Shown here: positions 1 to 11,143 of the stretch, piece after piece
How positions within the stretch are numbered: the stretch's first letter is position 1
Layout: each line of letters begins with the position of its first letter
DNA from: Microplitis mediator
Lineage: Eukaryota > Arthropoda > Insecta > Hymenoptera > Braconidae
Direction: 5' to 3'
Assembly: GCF_029852145.1 (NCBI RefSeq)
Contig: NC_079979.1
Location: forward strand, 5,184,501-5,248,500
DNA length: 64,000 nt
Translations under genes and position numbers: made by a program
Notes under the pieces: generated by a model
What the model saw: the letters and a program-made list of their open reading frames with translations, nothing else
What the model was told of the DNA's origin: nothing
The model's database searches: none

Positions 1-2
1 AT

Positions 3-1229
3 TTTGATCGGAATAATTTTAATGAAATCCCCCTAAATATTTTGGAAATTCTCGAAGCTAGTGATTTTACTGAGTCAATTGGTTCTGATGGATCCGAGGA
101 ACCAGGTTCTGTAAATGTTCCTGGGATGCCATATGTATGTGGATTGGAGCCACTTGTAAATAAAGAAGATAAATTTGAATACTATAAACCAGACTATTTG
201 AAAGAGTGTGTAGATGATCAAGATCCTTGGAAATTGGTTTTAACCGAAAATGAGATCCCCGATATTTTAAAAGCAAACCATGATGTGCCAGATGCGGGAC
301 ATTTGGGTCGCGATAAAATGTACCATCGGATACGTACACGTTATTATTGGCCTGGTATGTATCGCGATGTAGTCGAGTACGTAGATAATTGTGAGACGTG
401 TAAAAAGGTCAAATATAAACAGACCTCGTCTCAAGCGCCGATGCGCACGCGACAACCAATTGAACCCTGGGCCATAGTCGCAGCCGATGTGACTGGCCCA
501 TTTCCGCGATCTAAAACCGGCTATCAATATGTGTTAATAGTACAAGACCTATATACGCGATTTATTGAGGTCTTTAGACTTCGTAAGCAGACTGGATTAA
601 ATGTCAAGAAAAGTTTTCGTCGCGTTTTTTCACGTTGGGGATACCCTCTATTTTTAATCACCGATAATGGGAAAGAATTTATTAATCATGAAATTAAAGA
701 TTATTTAAAAGAAACGGGAATAAAATCTGTGCCTACAGCGATCGCGCACCCACAAAGCAACCCGGTTGAAAGAATTAACCGTACTCTTAAGCCAATGATA
801 CGGGCATTTATTTCGAAAGACCAGACGTCGTGGGATGAGCACTTAGGTGAATTCCAGCTTGCCTATAATAGTAGTTACCATGCTTCATTACATATGTCGC
901 CATATTATTTGGTTCATGGTAAAGAACCACGGCTGTCGGGTAGAATAACCGAACTAGAAATAGATGACTTAGATTCAGATGATAATTCATGGCGCGATCG
1001 AGTAAATCGTCTTGATCAGCTACGACATAAAATAGAAGAGATAATGAAAGTAGAAAGTGAGAAACAAGCCGTATATCATGATAAGAGAGTTAAAGAGCCA
1101 CCTAAATTACAAGTGGGTGATTCAGTATATTACCCAAATAGAAAATTGAAAAAATTGATAAACATTCGTCTAGTTTGGCTAGTAAATTCTTGGGGCCAGC
1201 CATTGTTAATAAAATCATCAGCCCTTTAG
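3..1229 (+). CDS. Integrase of LTR element copy 1, 5'-truncated by the window edge
   Basis: The frame is open from the first bases of the window, so the apparent start near 42 is only the first start-like codon (TTG). It encodes a zinc-binding H-H-C-C domain and the DDE catalytic core (motifs A-A-D-V-T-G-P, I-T-D-N-G and V-E-R-I-N-R), as in Ty3/gypsy integrases that insert cDNA into host DNA. It is the counterpart of the copy 2 frame ending at 28783 and shares its premature end: a GPY/F-like C-terminal module lies just downstream in another frame (about 1184-1270). Whether the protein is made or active cannot be told. Confidence 0.85.
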   Translation, partial: FDRNNFNEIPLNILEILEASDFTESIGSDGSEEPGSVNVPGMPYVCGLEPLVNKEDKFEYYKPDYLKECVDDQDPWKLVLTENEIPDILKANHDVPDAGHLGRDKMYHRIRTRYYWPGMYRDVVEYVDNCETCKKVKYKQTSSQAPMRTRQPIEPWAIVAADVTGPFPRSKTGYQYVLIVQDLYTRFIEVFRLRKQTGLNVKKSFRRVFSRWGYPLFLITDNGKEFINHEIKDYLKETGIKSVPTAIAHPQSNPVERINRTLKPMIRAFISKDQTSWDEHLGEFQLAYNSSYHASLHMSPYYLVHGKEPRLSGRITELEIDDLDSDDNSWRDRVNRLDQLRHKIEEIMKVESEKQAVYHDKRVKEPPKLQVGDSVYYPNRKLKKLINIRLVWLVNSWGQPLLIKSSAL

Positions 1230-1766
1230 TTGTCAAAATACGGCTGAACCAGTGGAAAGTTTTATTGTAAAAATTTGATATGTAATTATTTGCTAAGCAT
1301 TTTGTAAATTGAATTTGTATATAGTATATTGTGAAATGTGAATTGTGTATCGTAAATTGTATGTTCTCGAGGCTAGATAACTAGATTTATATTATTCTAA
1401 ATTTATTTAATGGTCATATTGTAATAATTATTTAATTAAGGAATTAGGTTTGAGATTTCTCATAGACCTTCAAGTGAAGATACTAACGACTATTTAGAGG
1501 CACTAGTACTGGATGATGAAGTTTTGGAGGTTGCGGATACGTCACCCTCAGATGCTGAAGAGCTCACTGCTTATGTGCCTGTTGCGGTCACGGAAGAGAT
1601 ACAACCTGAAATTAATCTGGAGGTTGTTTATGTCACACCAGCGGAATTCCTAAGAATTGGTTTTGCCCAAACCAGGATTTGAGAAGGACCCACTTGCTGA
1701 ATATGAAAGGGAATATCCAGTCCTTTTCAGCTTTCGAGCCCCAATCTCAAGTCTGGCGACGGGGAG
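1230..1766 (+). other. 3' internal region of LTR element copy 1
   Basis: This stretch between the integrase stop and the 3' LTR holds the out-of-frame integrase tail, then AT-rich sequence. An open frame with no ATG (about 1440-1682, 80 codons, rich in Glu and Asp) follows, and a purine-rich tract (CGACGGGGAG) sits directly before the LTR. The acidic frame could be a remnant of a 3' gene or the end of a polyprotein; I do not recognise it. Confidence 0.6.
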
Positions 1767-3014
1767 TGTAACCGTGCAGCAGCGATTTTAAGACGTGAGA
1801 GTGAGGCTCTCTCGCTTCTATTTGTTCTCTCTCTCTCTCTCGTATAATTTTCTCGTTTGCGAGTTCAGCTGAGTCTTGGCGGTAGCCTTAGCGCAGCAAG
1901 TAATCGCAAATTAGTCCCTGCGCATAATTAGGTGGGGTCAACGCAGGTTGGTGGCCCAGAGAACTGACCCAAGACGATTGATCAAGAAGACGACACTTAA
2001 GTTCGAGAGCTGTAACTGATCGGTCTTACCCACTTTACACTCTCTAAATTTGTCTACTATATATATTTCTTTTCCGACCATTATTGTATATAAGATATAG
2101 TGAGTTTAAGTTAACTCGAGTTCGGTTAGCGAAGACGCACCGACGCACAATTCTTTCTGCTCAAGTAATTAATTATTAGAACTTGTCTTTGATATATTAA
2201 AATAAATTTATTCAACTTATCAGAAGTGATACGAAACCTTCCGCTTGAGTCTTTCATAATTTATTTGAATTAAAATTTAACTTGTTAATTGAGATACGTG
2301 GTGTTGCTTTGATACAGCAAATTAATATTATACCTAAAGTTCGTCTATCCGATCAATTAAATAAAACCAAGTGTATAAAGTGAGTGATGTGGTTTTTCTT
2401 CGTGTACGACGACCTGCCAACGCGGATCCCAGGAGCCAGAGGAAACCTATTGGACACCAACATCACCAGGACCAAGCAGAGAAGAATCATCAACCAGCAT
2501 CTTCAGTAAGCAGACCAAGATTTTGATAAGTTCTCAACAAATTACAAGTATATCAAAATATAGATTTTCATTTTCTCTCTCTCTCTTCAACGTGATTAAT
2601 TATTCCTCATTTATTCTCACTCGTCACCAATAAATTCCCGCGCGTTTCGAGTCGACGAATTCCTTTGAATTAATTGTAAATATATATAATATTACATTAG
2701 CTTTAAGTCAAAGGAGAAACTGTATATAAATTGGGATTATTGGTTAAATAAAGTATAAGTTTGATTGTTATTTCTTGATTAAATTTAATTATCACCAGCG
2801 TCACATAGCATAAAGATTTTCTTTCAGCCGCGTGTCCGGTCAGGACGAGTACCTGCTCCCTGAGAGCATTTCCCGTCTTTTGGAACCAGAATTTTAGAAT
2901 AAAATAAGTCTAATTAATAATAGTAAATTTAAGTAAAATCAGTAATCTCGGGAAATTTAATTAACTGTGGTTCTTGGCTATCTGGACAAGCAGTAGCCAG
3001 GGCCCACCGTTATA
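1767..3014 (+). repeat. 3' LTR of element copy 1 (1,248 bp)
   Basis: It begins TGTAACCGTG and ends CCGTTATA, with the boundary set by comparison with both LTRs of copy 2. It contains a (CT)n tract (about 1826-1841), a TATA-like TATATAAG (2087-2094) and several AATAAA motifs (for example near 2354, 2629 and 2744). These are plausible promoter and polyadenylation signals, as expected in an LTR. The only difference I saw from copy 2 is A at 2989. Confidence 0.88.
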
Positions 3015-3543
3015 ACAGGTTTAACCAAAAACAGGATCCGAAAAATTTCTAGATGTTACTAATCCCGTGATGGTCTAGAATATCCAGTCAAAAATTAGAT
3101 GTCTATTCATTTTCGTTAAGTTGCAGTAACTTAAGCCTATGTAACTTCTGGCTGCACAACTAAATATCAACATCAAAAATATTCATCAGACATAAAATCC
3201 AAGATAAATTTTAGAATATTTTGCACGTATTTGGCGTTTATTTCAGGCAATTTTTGCAAATTTTATATCTTGTGTATATTCGTTTATTGATTTGTCAATT
3301 TTTTGTTATGGACTTGTTGAATTGAAAACAAAAAGTTGAATAATTGCTACTTTTCTATTAGGCTCGAAATAAATTTTTTTTTTTTTTTTCAATATAAAAA
3401 AAGTTATCCATTTGTTGTTACTTAAATAGTTTTAATTACTTGAACGTTTTTTTTAAAATAAAAATTTAAATTGATATCATAGTTTTTCTAATACGATAAG
3501 ACACTGTAGATGGCACTTTTCAATTGTTTCTCGCAGATACTCG

Positions 3544-3568
3544 TGAAACGTATAGTTTCAATATATAA
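3544..3568 (+). promoter_or_regulatory. Candidate promoter of the satellite-core RNA: dyad plus TATATAA
   Basis: A perfect inverted repeat TGAAAC-gtata-GTTTCA (3544-3560) is followed directly by TATATAA (3562-3568). The latter is about 25-30 nt upstream of GGGCACTTCGG, where the structured core begins. A TATA box at that spacing with an upstream element is the layout of U6-type Pol III promoters. I cannot match the dyad to a known insect PSE, and TATA-like strings are common in DNA this AT-rich. The motif recurs in nearly every unit (unit 18 reads CAATGTATAAC). Confidence 0.3.
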
Positions 3569-3590
3569 CATTTTGTAGACAGACGTTGAT

Positions 3591-3892
3591 GGGCACTTCG
3601 GACAAAGTCATGTTGGATGGCTAAAGGTTCTTTGCACGTAGCAGTCAATCAGGATACACAGGATCGACAAAATGCGCAAAAAAGGAAATCAACGTCTTAC
3701 GCCTAGGAAATGGTTCTCAAAAGAAGAGAATCATTAGGCAAAAAATAACAAACTGCCTGCAAAGAAGGGGTAGCTCTGATCGGGGGAAGCGTAATGCACT
3801 TCCATACTGGATCAGAAGTGTAGAAACACACTAGGCAACTGCTACTCCGTTACTCGACCAAAAGGAAGATGCCAAGGTCGAGTAATCCTTTT
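3591..3892 (+). ncRNA. Candidate structured RNA encoded by the satellite core (unit 1 copy)
   Basis: Three helices follow each other almost without gaps: TTCTTTGCA (3628-3636) with TGCAAAGAA (3758-3766); GGGGTAGC (3767-3774) with GCTACTCC (3841-3848, one G-U pair); TTACTCGACC (3850-3859) with GGTCGAGTAA (3876-3885). Inside the first lies GGTTCTC/GAGAATC (3712-3718/3726-3732, 7-nt loop), flanked by GCCTA/TAGGC (3701-3705/3735-3739). Inside the second lies CACTTC/GAAGTG (3797-3802/3815-3820). T4 (3889-3892) and T5 runs follow the last helix, as at Pol III terminators. The core is GC-richer than its surroundings and recurs in every unit, ending about 872 nt (short units) or 884 nt after each unit start. 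It does not match any RNA family I know. It could instead be an old SINE or inverted-repeat filler; expression is unproven. Confidence 0.4.
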
Positions 3893-3898
3893 GTTTTT
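3850..3898 (+). terminator. 10-bp hairpin followed by T-runs
   Basis: The hairpin TTACTCGACC / GGTCGAGTAA has a 16-nt loop. TTTT (3889-3892) and TTTTT (3894-3898) follow 3 nt and 8 nt after the stem. If the core is transcribed by Pol III, this is its likely 3' end. Unit 27 carries one stem mismatch (GTTCGAG, about 57456); the other units keep the stem by eye. Confidence 0.35.
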
Positions 3899-4634
3899 CA
3901 TATATTTGATGAGATATAATTTTTTAATTTATAATTATGACTTTTTTTTACGTTAATTATTGACAAAAAAAAAAAAAAAATTAAATCATTTACTCGTAAT
4001 ATGTATAATAGATTTTCTTTACGAGGGTATATAATTATTTTTGTAAATAATTTTTCAACTTTGATAATAACTTTAGGTAAAATTAATAACAAGGCTTTTA
4101 AAGTTTTCTGTAGCCTAAGAATTTATAATACGCTAATATTTTTAATACATGATTGATATTGTCAGAAACGAAACGTCTAATCCAAGTTTTTATTCACTTT
4201 GCTAGTGCAATAAGAATAGTATAGATTTTTCACGTTAACCGTAGCAGCTTAAAATAGAGCAGGCCAATTTGAATCATGAGAAAATTAATAATTTTATTAA
4301 GATCAAATTTGATAGCACGTAATATTTTATTGTTGAAGGTAATAATTTTTTATTTTTTGAAAATAATATAGCAAGTAATAAATTACAGAAAGGTTTTTAT
4401 ATATAAAATTTTCCATTAAATTTTGAGTTATTGACGTATATAATATGTAATATAAATCAGATATAGTGCAAAAATTAGTATCTTATGCTGTGACAAATTA
4501 AATTTCATACTGCAAATTTTTTTATTAAAAATTTTCGTAGCATCGTTTTATTGCATTCCAACCGTAGTTTGTATAAATTTTTTAATCATGACAGAAAATT
4601 TTCGTAGTTTAGTAGTAGATAAAACAGATACAGC

Positions 4635-6261
4635 TTTAACCAAAAACAGGATCCGAAAAATTTCTAGATGTTACTAATCCCGTGATGGTCTAGAATATCC
4701 AGTCAAAAATTAGATGTCTATTCATTTTCGTTAAGTTGCAGTAACTTAAGCCTATGTAACTTCTGGCTGCACAACTAAATATCAACATCAAAAATATTCA
4801 TCAGACATAAAATCCAAGACAAATTTTAGAATATTTTGCACGTATTTGGCGTTTATTTCAGGCAATTTTTGCAAATTTTATATCTTGTGTATATTCGTTT
4901 ATTGATTTGTCAATTTTTTGTTATGGACTTGTTGAATTGAAAACAAAAAGTTGAATAATTGCTACTTTTCTATTAGGCTCGAAATAAATTTTTTTTTTTT
5001 TTTTTCAATATAAAAAAAGTTATCCATTTGTTGTTACTTAAATAGTTTTAATTACTTGAACGTTTTATTTAAAATAAAAATTTAAATTGATATCATAGTA
5101 TTTCTAATACGATAAGACACTGTAGATGGCACTTTTCAATTGTTTCTCGCAGATACTCGTGAAACGTATAGTTTCAATATATAACATTTTGTAGACAGAC
5201 GTTGATGGGCACTTCGGACAAAGTCATGTTGGATGCCTAAAGGTTCTTTGCACGTAGCAGTCAATCAGGATACACAGGATCGACAAAATGCGCAAAAAAG
5301 GAAATCAACGTCTTACGCCTAGGAAATGGTTCTCAAAAGAAGAGAATCATTAGGCAAAAAATGACAATAAAAATAACAAACTGCCTGCAAAGAAGGGGTA
5401 GCTCTAATCGGGGGAAGCGTAATGCACTTCCATACTGGATCAGAAGTGTAGAAACACACTAGGCAACTGCTACTCCGTTACTCGACCAAAAGGAAGATGC
5501 CAAGGTCGAGTAATCCTTTTGTTTTTCATATATTTGATGAGATATAATTTTTTATATTATAATTATGACTTTTTTTTACGTTAATTATTGACAAAAAAAA
5601 AAAAAAATTAAATCATTTACTCGTAATATGTATAATAGATTTTCTTTACGAGGGTATATAATTATTTTTGTAAATAATTTTTCAACTTTGATAATAACTT
5701 TAGGTAAAATTAATAACAAGGCTTTTAAAGTTTTCTGTAGCCTAAGAATTTATAATACGCTAATATTTTTAATACATGATTGATGTTGTCAGAAACGAAT
5801 CGTCTAATCCAAGTTTTTATTCACTTTGCTAGTGCAATAATAATAGTATAGATTTTTCACGTTAACCGTAGCAGCTTAAAATAGAGCAGGCCAATTTGAA
5901 TCATGAGAAAATTAATGATTTTATTAAGATCAAATTTGATAGCACGTAATATTTTATTGTTGAAAGTAATAATTTTTTATTTTTTGAAAATAATATAGCA
6001 AGTAATAAATTACAGGAAGGTTTTTATATATAAATTTTTCCATTAAATTTTGAGTTATTGGCGTATATAATATGTATTATAAATCAGATATAGTGCAAAA
6101 ATTAGTATCTTATGCTGTGACAAATTAAATTTCATACTGCAAATTTTTTTATTAAAAATTTTCGTAGCATCGTTTTATTGCATTCCAACCGTAGTTTGTA
6201 TAAATTTTTTAATTATGACAGAAAATTTTCGTAGTTTAGTAGTAGATAAAACAGATACAGC
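4635..6261 (+). repeat. Satellite unit 2 (1,627 bp)
   Basis: Diagnostics are CGTTTTATTTAAA, CATAGTATTTCT, AGCTCTAATCGG, TTTTTATATTATAATT, GAAACGAATCG, TTATTGGCGTA and TGTATTATAAA. The full set recurs in unit 12, 27,554 bp downstream. The tail variants GATGTTGTC, AATAATAATAG and TGTATTAT also occur in unit 6. Confidence 0.95.
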
Positions 6262-7889
6262 TTTAACCAAAAACAGGATCCGAAAAATTTCTAGATGTTA
6301 CTAATCCCGTGATGGTCTAGAATATCCAGTCAAAAATTAGATGTCTATTCATTTTCGTTAAGTTGCAGTAACTTAAGCCTATGTAACTTCTGGCTGCACA
6401 ACTAAATATCAACATCAAAAATATTCATCAGACATAAAATCCAAGACAAATTTTAGAATATTTTGCACGTATTTGGCGTTTATTTCAGGCAATTTTTGCA
6501 AATTTTATATCTTGTGTATATTCGTTTATTGATTTGTCAATTTTTTGTTATGGACTTGTTGAATTGAAAACAAAAAGTTGAATAATTGCTACTTTTCTAT
6601 TAGGCTCGAAAGAAATTTTTTTTTTTTTTTTCAATATAAAAAAAGTTATCCATTTGTTGTTACTTAAATAGTTTTAATTACTTGAACGTTTTTTTTAAAA
6701 TAAAAATTTAAATTGATATCATAGTTTTTCTAATACGATAAGACACTGTAGATGGCACTTTTCAATTGTTTCTCGCAGATACTCGTGAAACGTATAGTTT
6801 CAATATATAACATTTTGTAGACAGACGTTGATGGGCACTTCGGACAAAGTCATGTTGGATGCCTAAAGGTTCTTTGCACGTAGCAGTCAATCAGGATACA
6901 CAGGATCGACAAAATGCGCAAAAAAGGAAATCAACGTCTTACGCCTAGGAAATGGTTCTCAAAAGAAGAGAATCATTAGGCAAAAAATGACAATAAAAAT
7001 AACAAACTGCCTGCAAAGAAGGGGTAGCTCTGATCGGGGGTAGCGTAATGCACTTCCATACTGGATCAGAAGTGTAGAAACACACTAGGCAACTGCTACT
7101 CCGTTACTCGACCAAAAGGAAGATGCCAAGGTCGAGTAATCCTTTTGTTTTTCATATATTTGATGAGATATAATTTTTTAATTTAAAATTATGACTTTTT
7201 TTTACGTTAATTATTGACAAAAAAAAAAAAAAAAATTAAATCATTTACTCGTAATATGTATAATAGATTTTCTTTACGAGGGTATATAATTATTTTTGTA
7301 AATAATTTTTCAACTTTGATAATAACTTTAGGTAAAATTAATAACAAGGCTTTTAAACTTTTCTCTAGCCTAAGAATTTATAATACGCTAATATTTTTAA
7401 TACATGATTGATATTGTCAGAAACGAAACGTCTAATCCAAGTTTTTATTCACTTTGCTAGTGCAATAAGAATAGTATAGATTTTTCACGTTAACCGTAGC
7501 AGCTTAAAATAGAGCAGGCCAATTTGAATCATGAGAAAATTAATGATTTTATTAAGATCAAATTTGATAGCACGTAATATTTTATTGTTGAAAGTAATAA
7601 TTTTTTATTTTTTGAAAATAATATAGCAAGTAATAAATTACAGGAAGGTTTTTATATATAAATTTTTCCATTAAATTTTGAGTTATTGACGTATATAATA
7701 TGTAATATAAATCAGATATAGTGCAAAAATTAGTATCTTATGCTGTGACAAATTAAATTTCATACTGCAAATTTTTTTATTGAAAATTTTCGTAGCATCG
7801 TTTTATTGCATTCCAACCGTAGTTTGTATAAATTTTTTAATCATGACAGAAAATTTTCGTAGTTTAGTAGTAGATAAAACAGATACAGC
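6262..7889 (+). repeat. Satellite unit 3 (1,628 bp)
   Basis: It carries GGGGGTAGCG (instead of GGGGGAAGCG) and AAACTTTTCTCTAGCC, a pair shared with units 7 and 15. CGAAAGAAATT is private. Unit 3 does not match unit 13, so the 27,554-bp collinearity ends near its start. Confidence 0.95.
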
Positions 7890-9515
7890 TTTAACCAAAA
7901 ACAGGATCCGAAAAATTTTTAGATGTTACTAATCCCGTGATGGTCTAGAATATCCAGTCAAAAATTAGATGTCTATTCATTTTCGTTAAGTTGCAGTAAC
8001 TTAAGCCTATGTAACTTCTGGCTGCACAACTAAATATCAACATCAAAAATATTCATCAGACATAAAATCCAAGACAAATTTTAGAATATTTTGCACGTAT
8101 TTGGCGTTTATTTCAGGCAATTTTTGCAAATTAGATATCTTGTGTATATTCGTTTATTGATTTGTCAATTTTTTGTTATGGACTTGTTGAATTGAAAACA
8201 AAAAGTTGAATGATTGCTACTTTTCTATTAGGCTCGAAATAAATTTTTTTTTTTTTTTCAATATAAAAAAAGTTATCCATTTGTTGTTACTTAAATAGTT
8301 TTAATTACTTGAACGTTTTTTTTAAAATAAAAATTTAAATTGATATCATAGTTTTTCTAATACGATAAGACACTGTAGATGGCACTTTTCAATTGTTTCT
8401 CGCAGATACTCGTGAAACGTATAGTTTCAATATATAACATTTTGTAGACAGACGTTGATGGGCACTTCGGACAAAGTCATGTTGGATGCCTAAAGGTTCT
8501 TTGCACGTAGCAGTCAATCAGGATACACAGGATCGACAAAATGCGCAAAAAAGGAAATCAACGTCTTACGCCTAGGAAATGGTTCTCAATAGAAGAGAAT
8601 CATTAGGCAAAAAATGACAATAAAAATAACAAACTGCCTGCAAAGAAGGGGTAGCTCTGATCGGGGGAAGCGTAATGCACTTCCATACTGGATTAGAAGT
8701 GTAGAAACACACTAGGCAACTGCTACTCCGTTACTCGACCAAAAGGAAGATGCCAAGGTCGAGTAATCTTTTTGTTTTTCATATATTTGATGAGATATAA
8801 TTTTTTAATTTATAATTATGACTTTTTTTTACGTTAATTATTGACAAAAAAAAAAAAAAAATTAAATCATTTACTCGTAATATGTATAATAGATTTTCTT
8901 TACGAGGGTATATAATTATTTTTGTAAATAATTTTTCAACTTTGATAATAACTTTAGGTAAAATTAATAACAAGGCTTTTAAAGTTTTCTGTAGCCTAAG
9001 AATTTATAATACGCTAATATTTTTAATACATGATTGATATTGTCAGAAACGAAACGTCTAATCCAAGTTTTTATTCACTTTGCTAGTGCAATAAGAATAG
9101 TATAGATTTTTCACGTTAACCGTAGCAGCTTAAAATAGAGCAGGCCAATTTGAATCATGAGAAAATTAATAATTTTATTAAGATCAAATTTGATAGCACG
9201 TAATATTTTATTGTTGAAAGTAATAATTTTTTATTTTTTGAAAATAATATAGCAAGTAATAAATTACAGGAAGGTTTTTATATATAAATTTTTCCATTAA
9301 ATTTTGAGTTATTGACGTATATAATATGTAATATAAATCAGATATAGTGCAAAAATTAGTATCTTATGCTGTGACAAATTAAATTTCATACTGCAAATTT
9401 TTTTATTAAAAATTTTCGTAGCATCGTTTTATTGCATTCCAACCGTAGTTTGTATAAATTTTTTAATCATGACAGAAAATTTTCGTAGTTTAGTAGTAGA
9501 TAAAACAGATACAGC
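7890..9515 (+). repeat. Satellite unit 4 (1,626 bp)
   Basis: Private changes include ATTTTTAGATG, CAAATTAGATATC, TTGAATGATTG, TCTCAATAGAAG (in a hairpin loop of the core) and ACTGGATTAG (in another loop). The second T of the post-hairpin run is extended: TAATCTTTTTG. Confidence 0.95.
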
Positions 9516-11143
9516 TTTAACCAAAAACAGGATCCGAAAAATTTCTAGATGTTACTAATCCCGTGATGGTCTAGAATATCCAGTCAAAAATTAGATGTCT
9601 ATTCATTTTCGTTAAGTTGCAGTAACTTAAGCCTATGTAACTTCTGGCTGCACAACTAAATATCAACATCAAAAATATTCATCAGACATAAAATCCAAGA
9701 CAAATTTTAGAATATTTTGCACGTATTTGGCGTTTATTTCAGGCAATTTTTGCAAATTTTATATCTTGTGTATATTCGTTTATTGATTTGTCAATTTTTT
9801 GTTATGGACTTGTTGAATTGAAAACAAAAAGTTGAATAATTGCTACTTTTCTATTAGGCTCGAAATAAATTTTTTTTTTTTTTTTCAATATAAAAAAAGT
9901 TATCCATTTGTTGTTACTTAAATAGTTTTAATTACTTGAACGTTTTTTTTAAAATAAAAATTTAAATTGATATCATAGTTTTTCTAATACGATAAGACAC
10001 TGTAGATGGCACTTTTCAATTGTTTCTCGCAGATACTCGTGAAACGTATAGTTTCAATATATAACATTTTGTAGACAGACGTTGATGGGCACTTCGGACA
10101 AAGTCATGTTGGATGCCTAAAGGTTCTTTGCACGTAGCAGTCAATCAGGATACACAGGATCGACAAAATGCGCAAAAAAGGAAATCAACGTCTTACGCCT
10201 AGGAAATGGTTCTCAAAAGAAGAGAATCATTAGGCAAAAAATGACAATAAAAATAACAAACTGCCTGCAAAGAAGGGGTAGCTCTGATCGGGGGAAGCGT
10301 AATGCACTTCCATACTGGATCAGAAGTGTAGAAACACACTAGGCAACTGCTACTCCGTTACTCGACCAAAAGGAAGATGCCAAGGTCGAGTAATCCTTTT
10401 GTTTTTCATATATTTGATGAGATATAATTTTTTAATTTAAAATTATGACTTTTTTTTACGTTAATTATTGACAAAAAAAAAAAAAAAAATTAAATCAATT
10501 ACTCGTAATATGTATAATAGATTTTCTTTACGAGGGTATATAATTATTTTTGTAAATAATTTTTCAACTTTGATAATAACTTTAGGTAAAATTAATAACA
10601 AGGCTTTTAAAGTTTTCTGTAGCCTAAGAATTTATAATACGCTAATATTTTTAATACATGATTGATATTGTCAGAAACGAAACGTCTAATCCAAGTTTTT
10701 ATTCACTTTGCTAGTGCAATAAGAATAGTATAGATTTTTCACGTTAACCGTAGCAGCTTAAAATAGAGCAGGCCAATTTGAATCATGAGAAAATTAATAA
10801 TTTTATTAAGATCAAATTTGATAGCACGTAATATTTTATTGTTGAAAGTAATAATTTTTTATTTTTTGAAAATAATATAGCAAGTAATAAATTACAGGAA
10901 GGTTTTTATATATAAATTTTTCCATTAAATTTTGAGTTATTGACGTATATAATATGTAATATAAATCAGATATAGTGCAAAAATTAGTATCTTATGCTGT
11001 GACAAATTAAATTTCATACTGCAAATTTTTTTATTAAAAATTTTCGTAGCATCGTTTTATTGCATTCCAACCGTAGTTTGTATAAATTTTTTAATCATGA
11101 CAGAAAATTTTCGTAGTTTAGTAGTAGATAAAACAGATACAGC
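9516..11143 (+). repeat. Satellite unit 5 (1,628 bp)
   Basis: This unit is close to the array consensus. Its private change is AAATCAATTACTCG after the A-tract. Confidence 0.95.

Larger units (their letters stand above)
1..3014 (+). mobile_element. Ty3/gypsy-like LTR retrotransposon, copy 1 (5' part beyond window)
   Basis: This is the 3' portion of an LTR retrotransposon: the integrase frame (to 1229), a 3' region of about 540 bp, a polypurine tract and a complete 3' LTR (1767-3014). It matches copy 2 at a constant offset of +27,554, and I saw one base difference in the LTR (A at 2989, C at 30543). After the LTR comes ACAG (3015-3018), then satellite sequence. The same junction occurs at copy 2, so both copies probably descend from one insertion later duplicated with its surroundings. 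The 5' LTR and gag region lie outside the window. Confidence 0.9.
3020..4634 (+). repeat. Satellite unit 1 (1,615 bp, short form)
   Basis: It lacks 12 nt in the core (GCAAAAAATAACAAAC rather than the longer ...TGACAATAAA... form). Other diagnostics are CCAAGATAAA, GGATGGCTAAAGG and GAAGGTAATAATT. All are shared with unit 11, which lies 27,554 bp downstream. Confidence 0.95.

Noticed and set aside
3169..3199. Hammerhead-ribozyme core CTGATGA on the minus strand (TCATCAG on plus)
   Set aside because: No GAAA box and no closing helices at the required positions.
3591..3892. Telomerase RNA, 7SK, U6, SRP, 5S or RNase P/MRP identity for the core
   Set aside because: I found no telomere-template string such as CCTAACC and no characteristic motif of the other families by eye. 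The identity is left open.
3898..4092. Recurrent 64-codon minus-strand and 65-codon plus-strand frames in most units
   Set aside because: They overlap on opposite strands of the same AT-rich tract, open or close according to A-run length, encode Lys/Phe/Ile-rich strings, and the plus-strand ones start at a TTG. They are by-products of satellite repetition.
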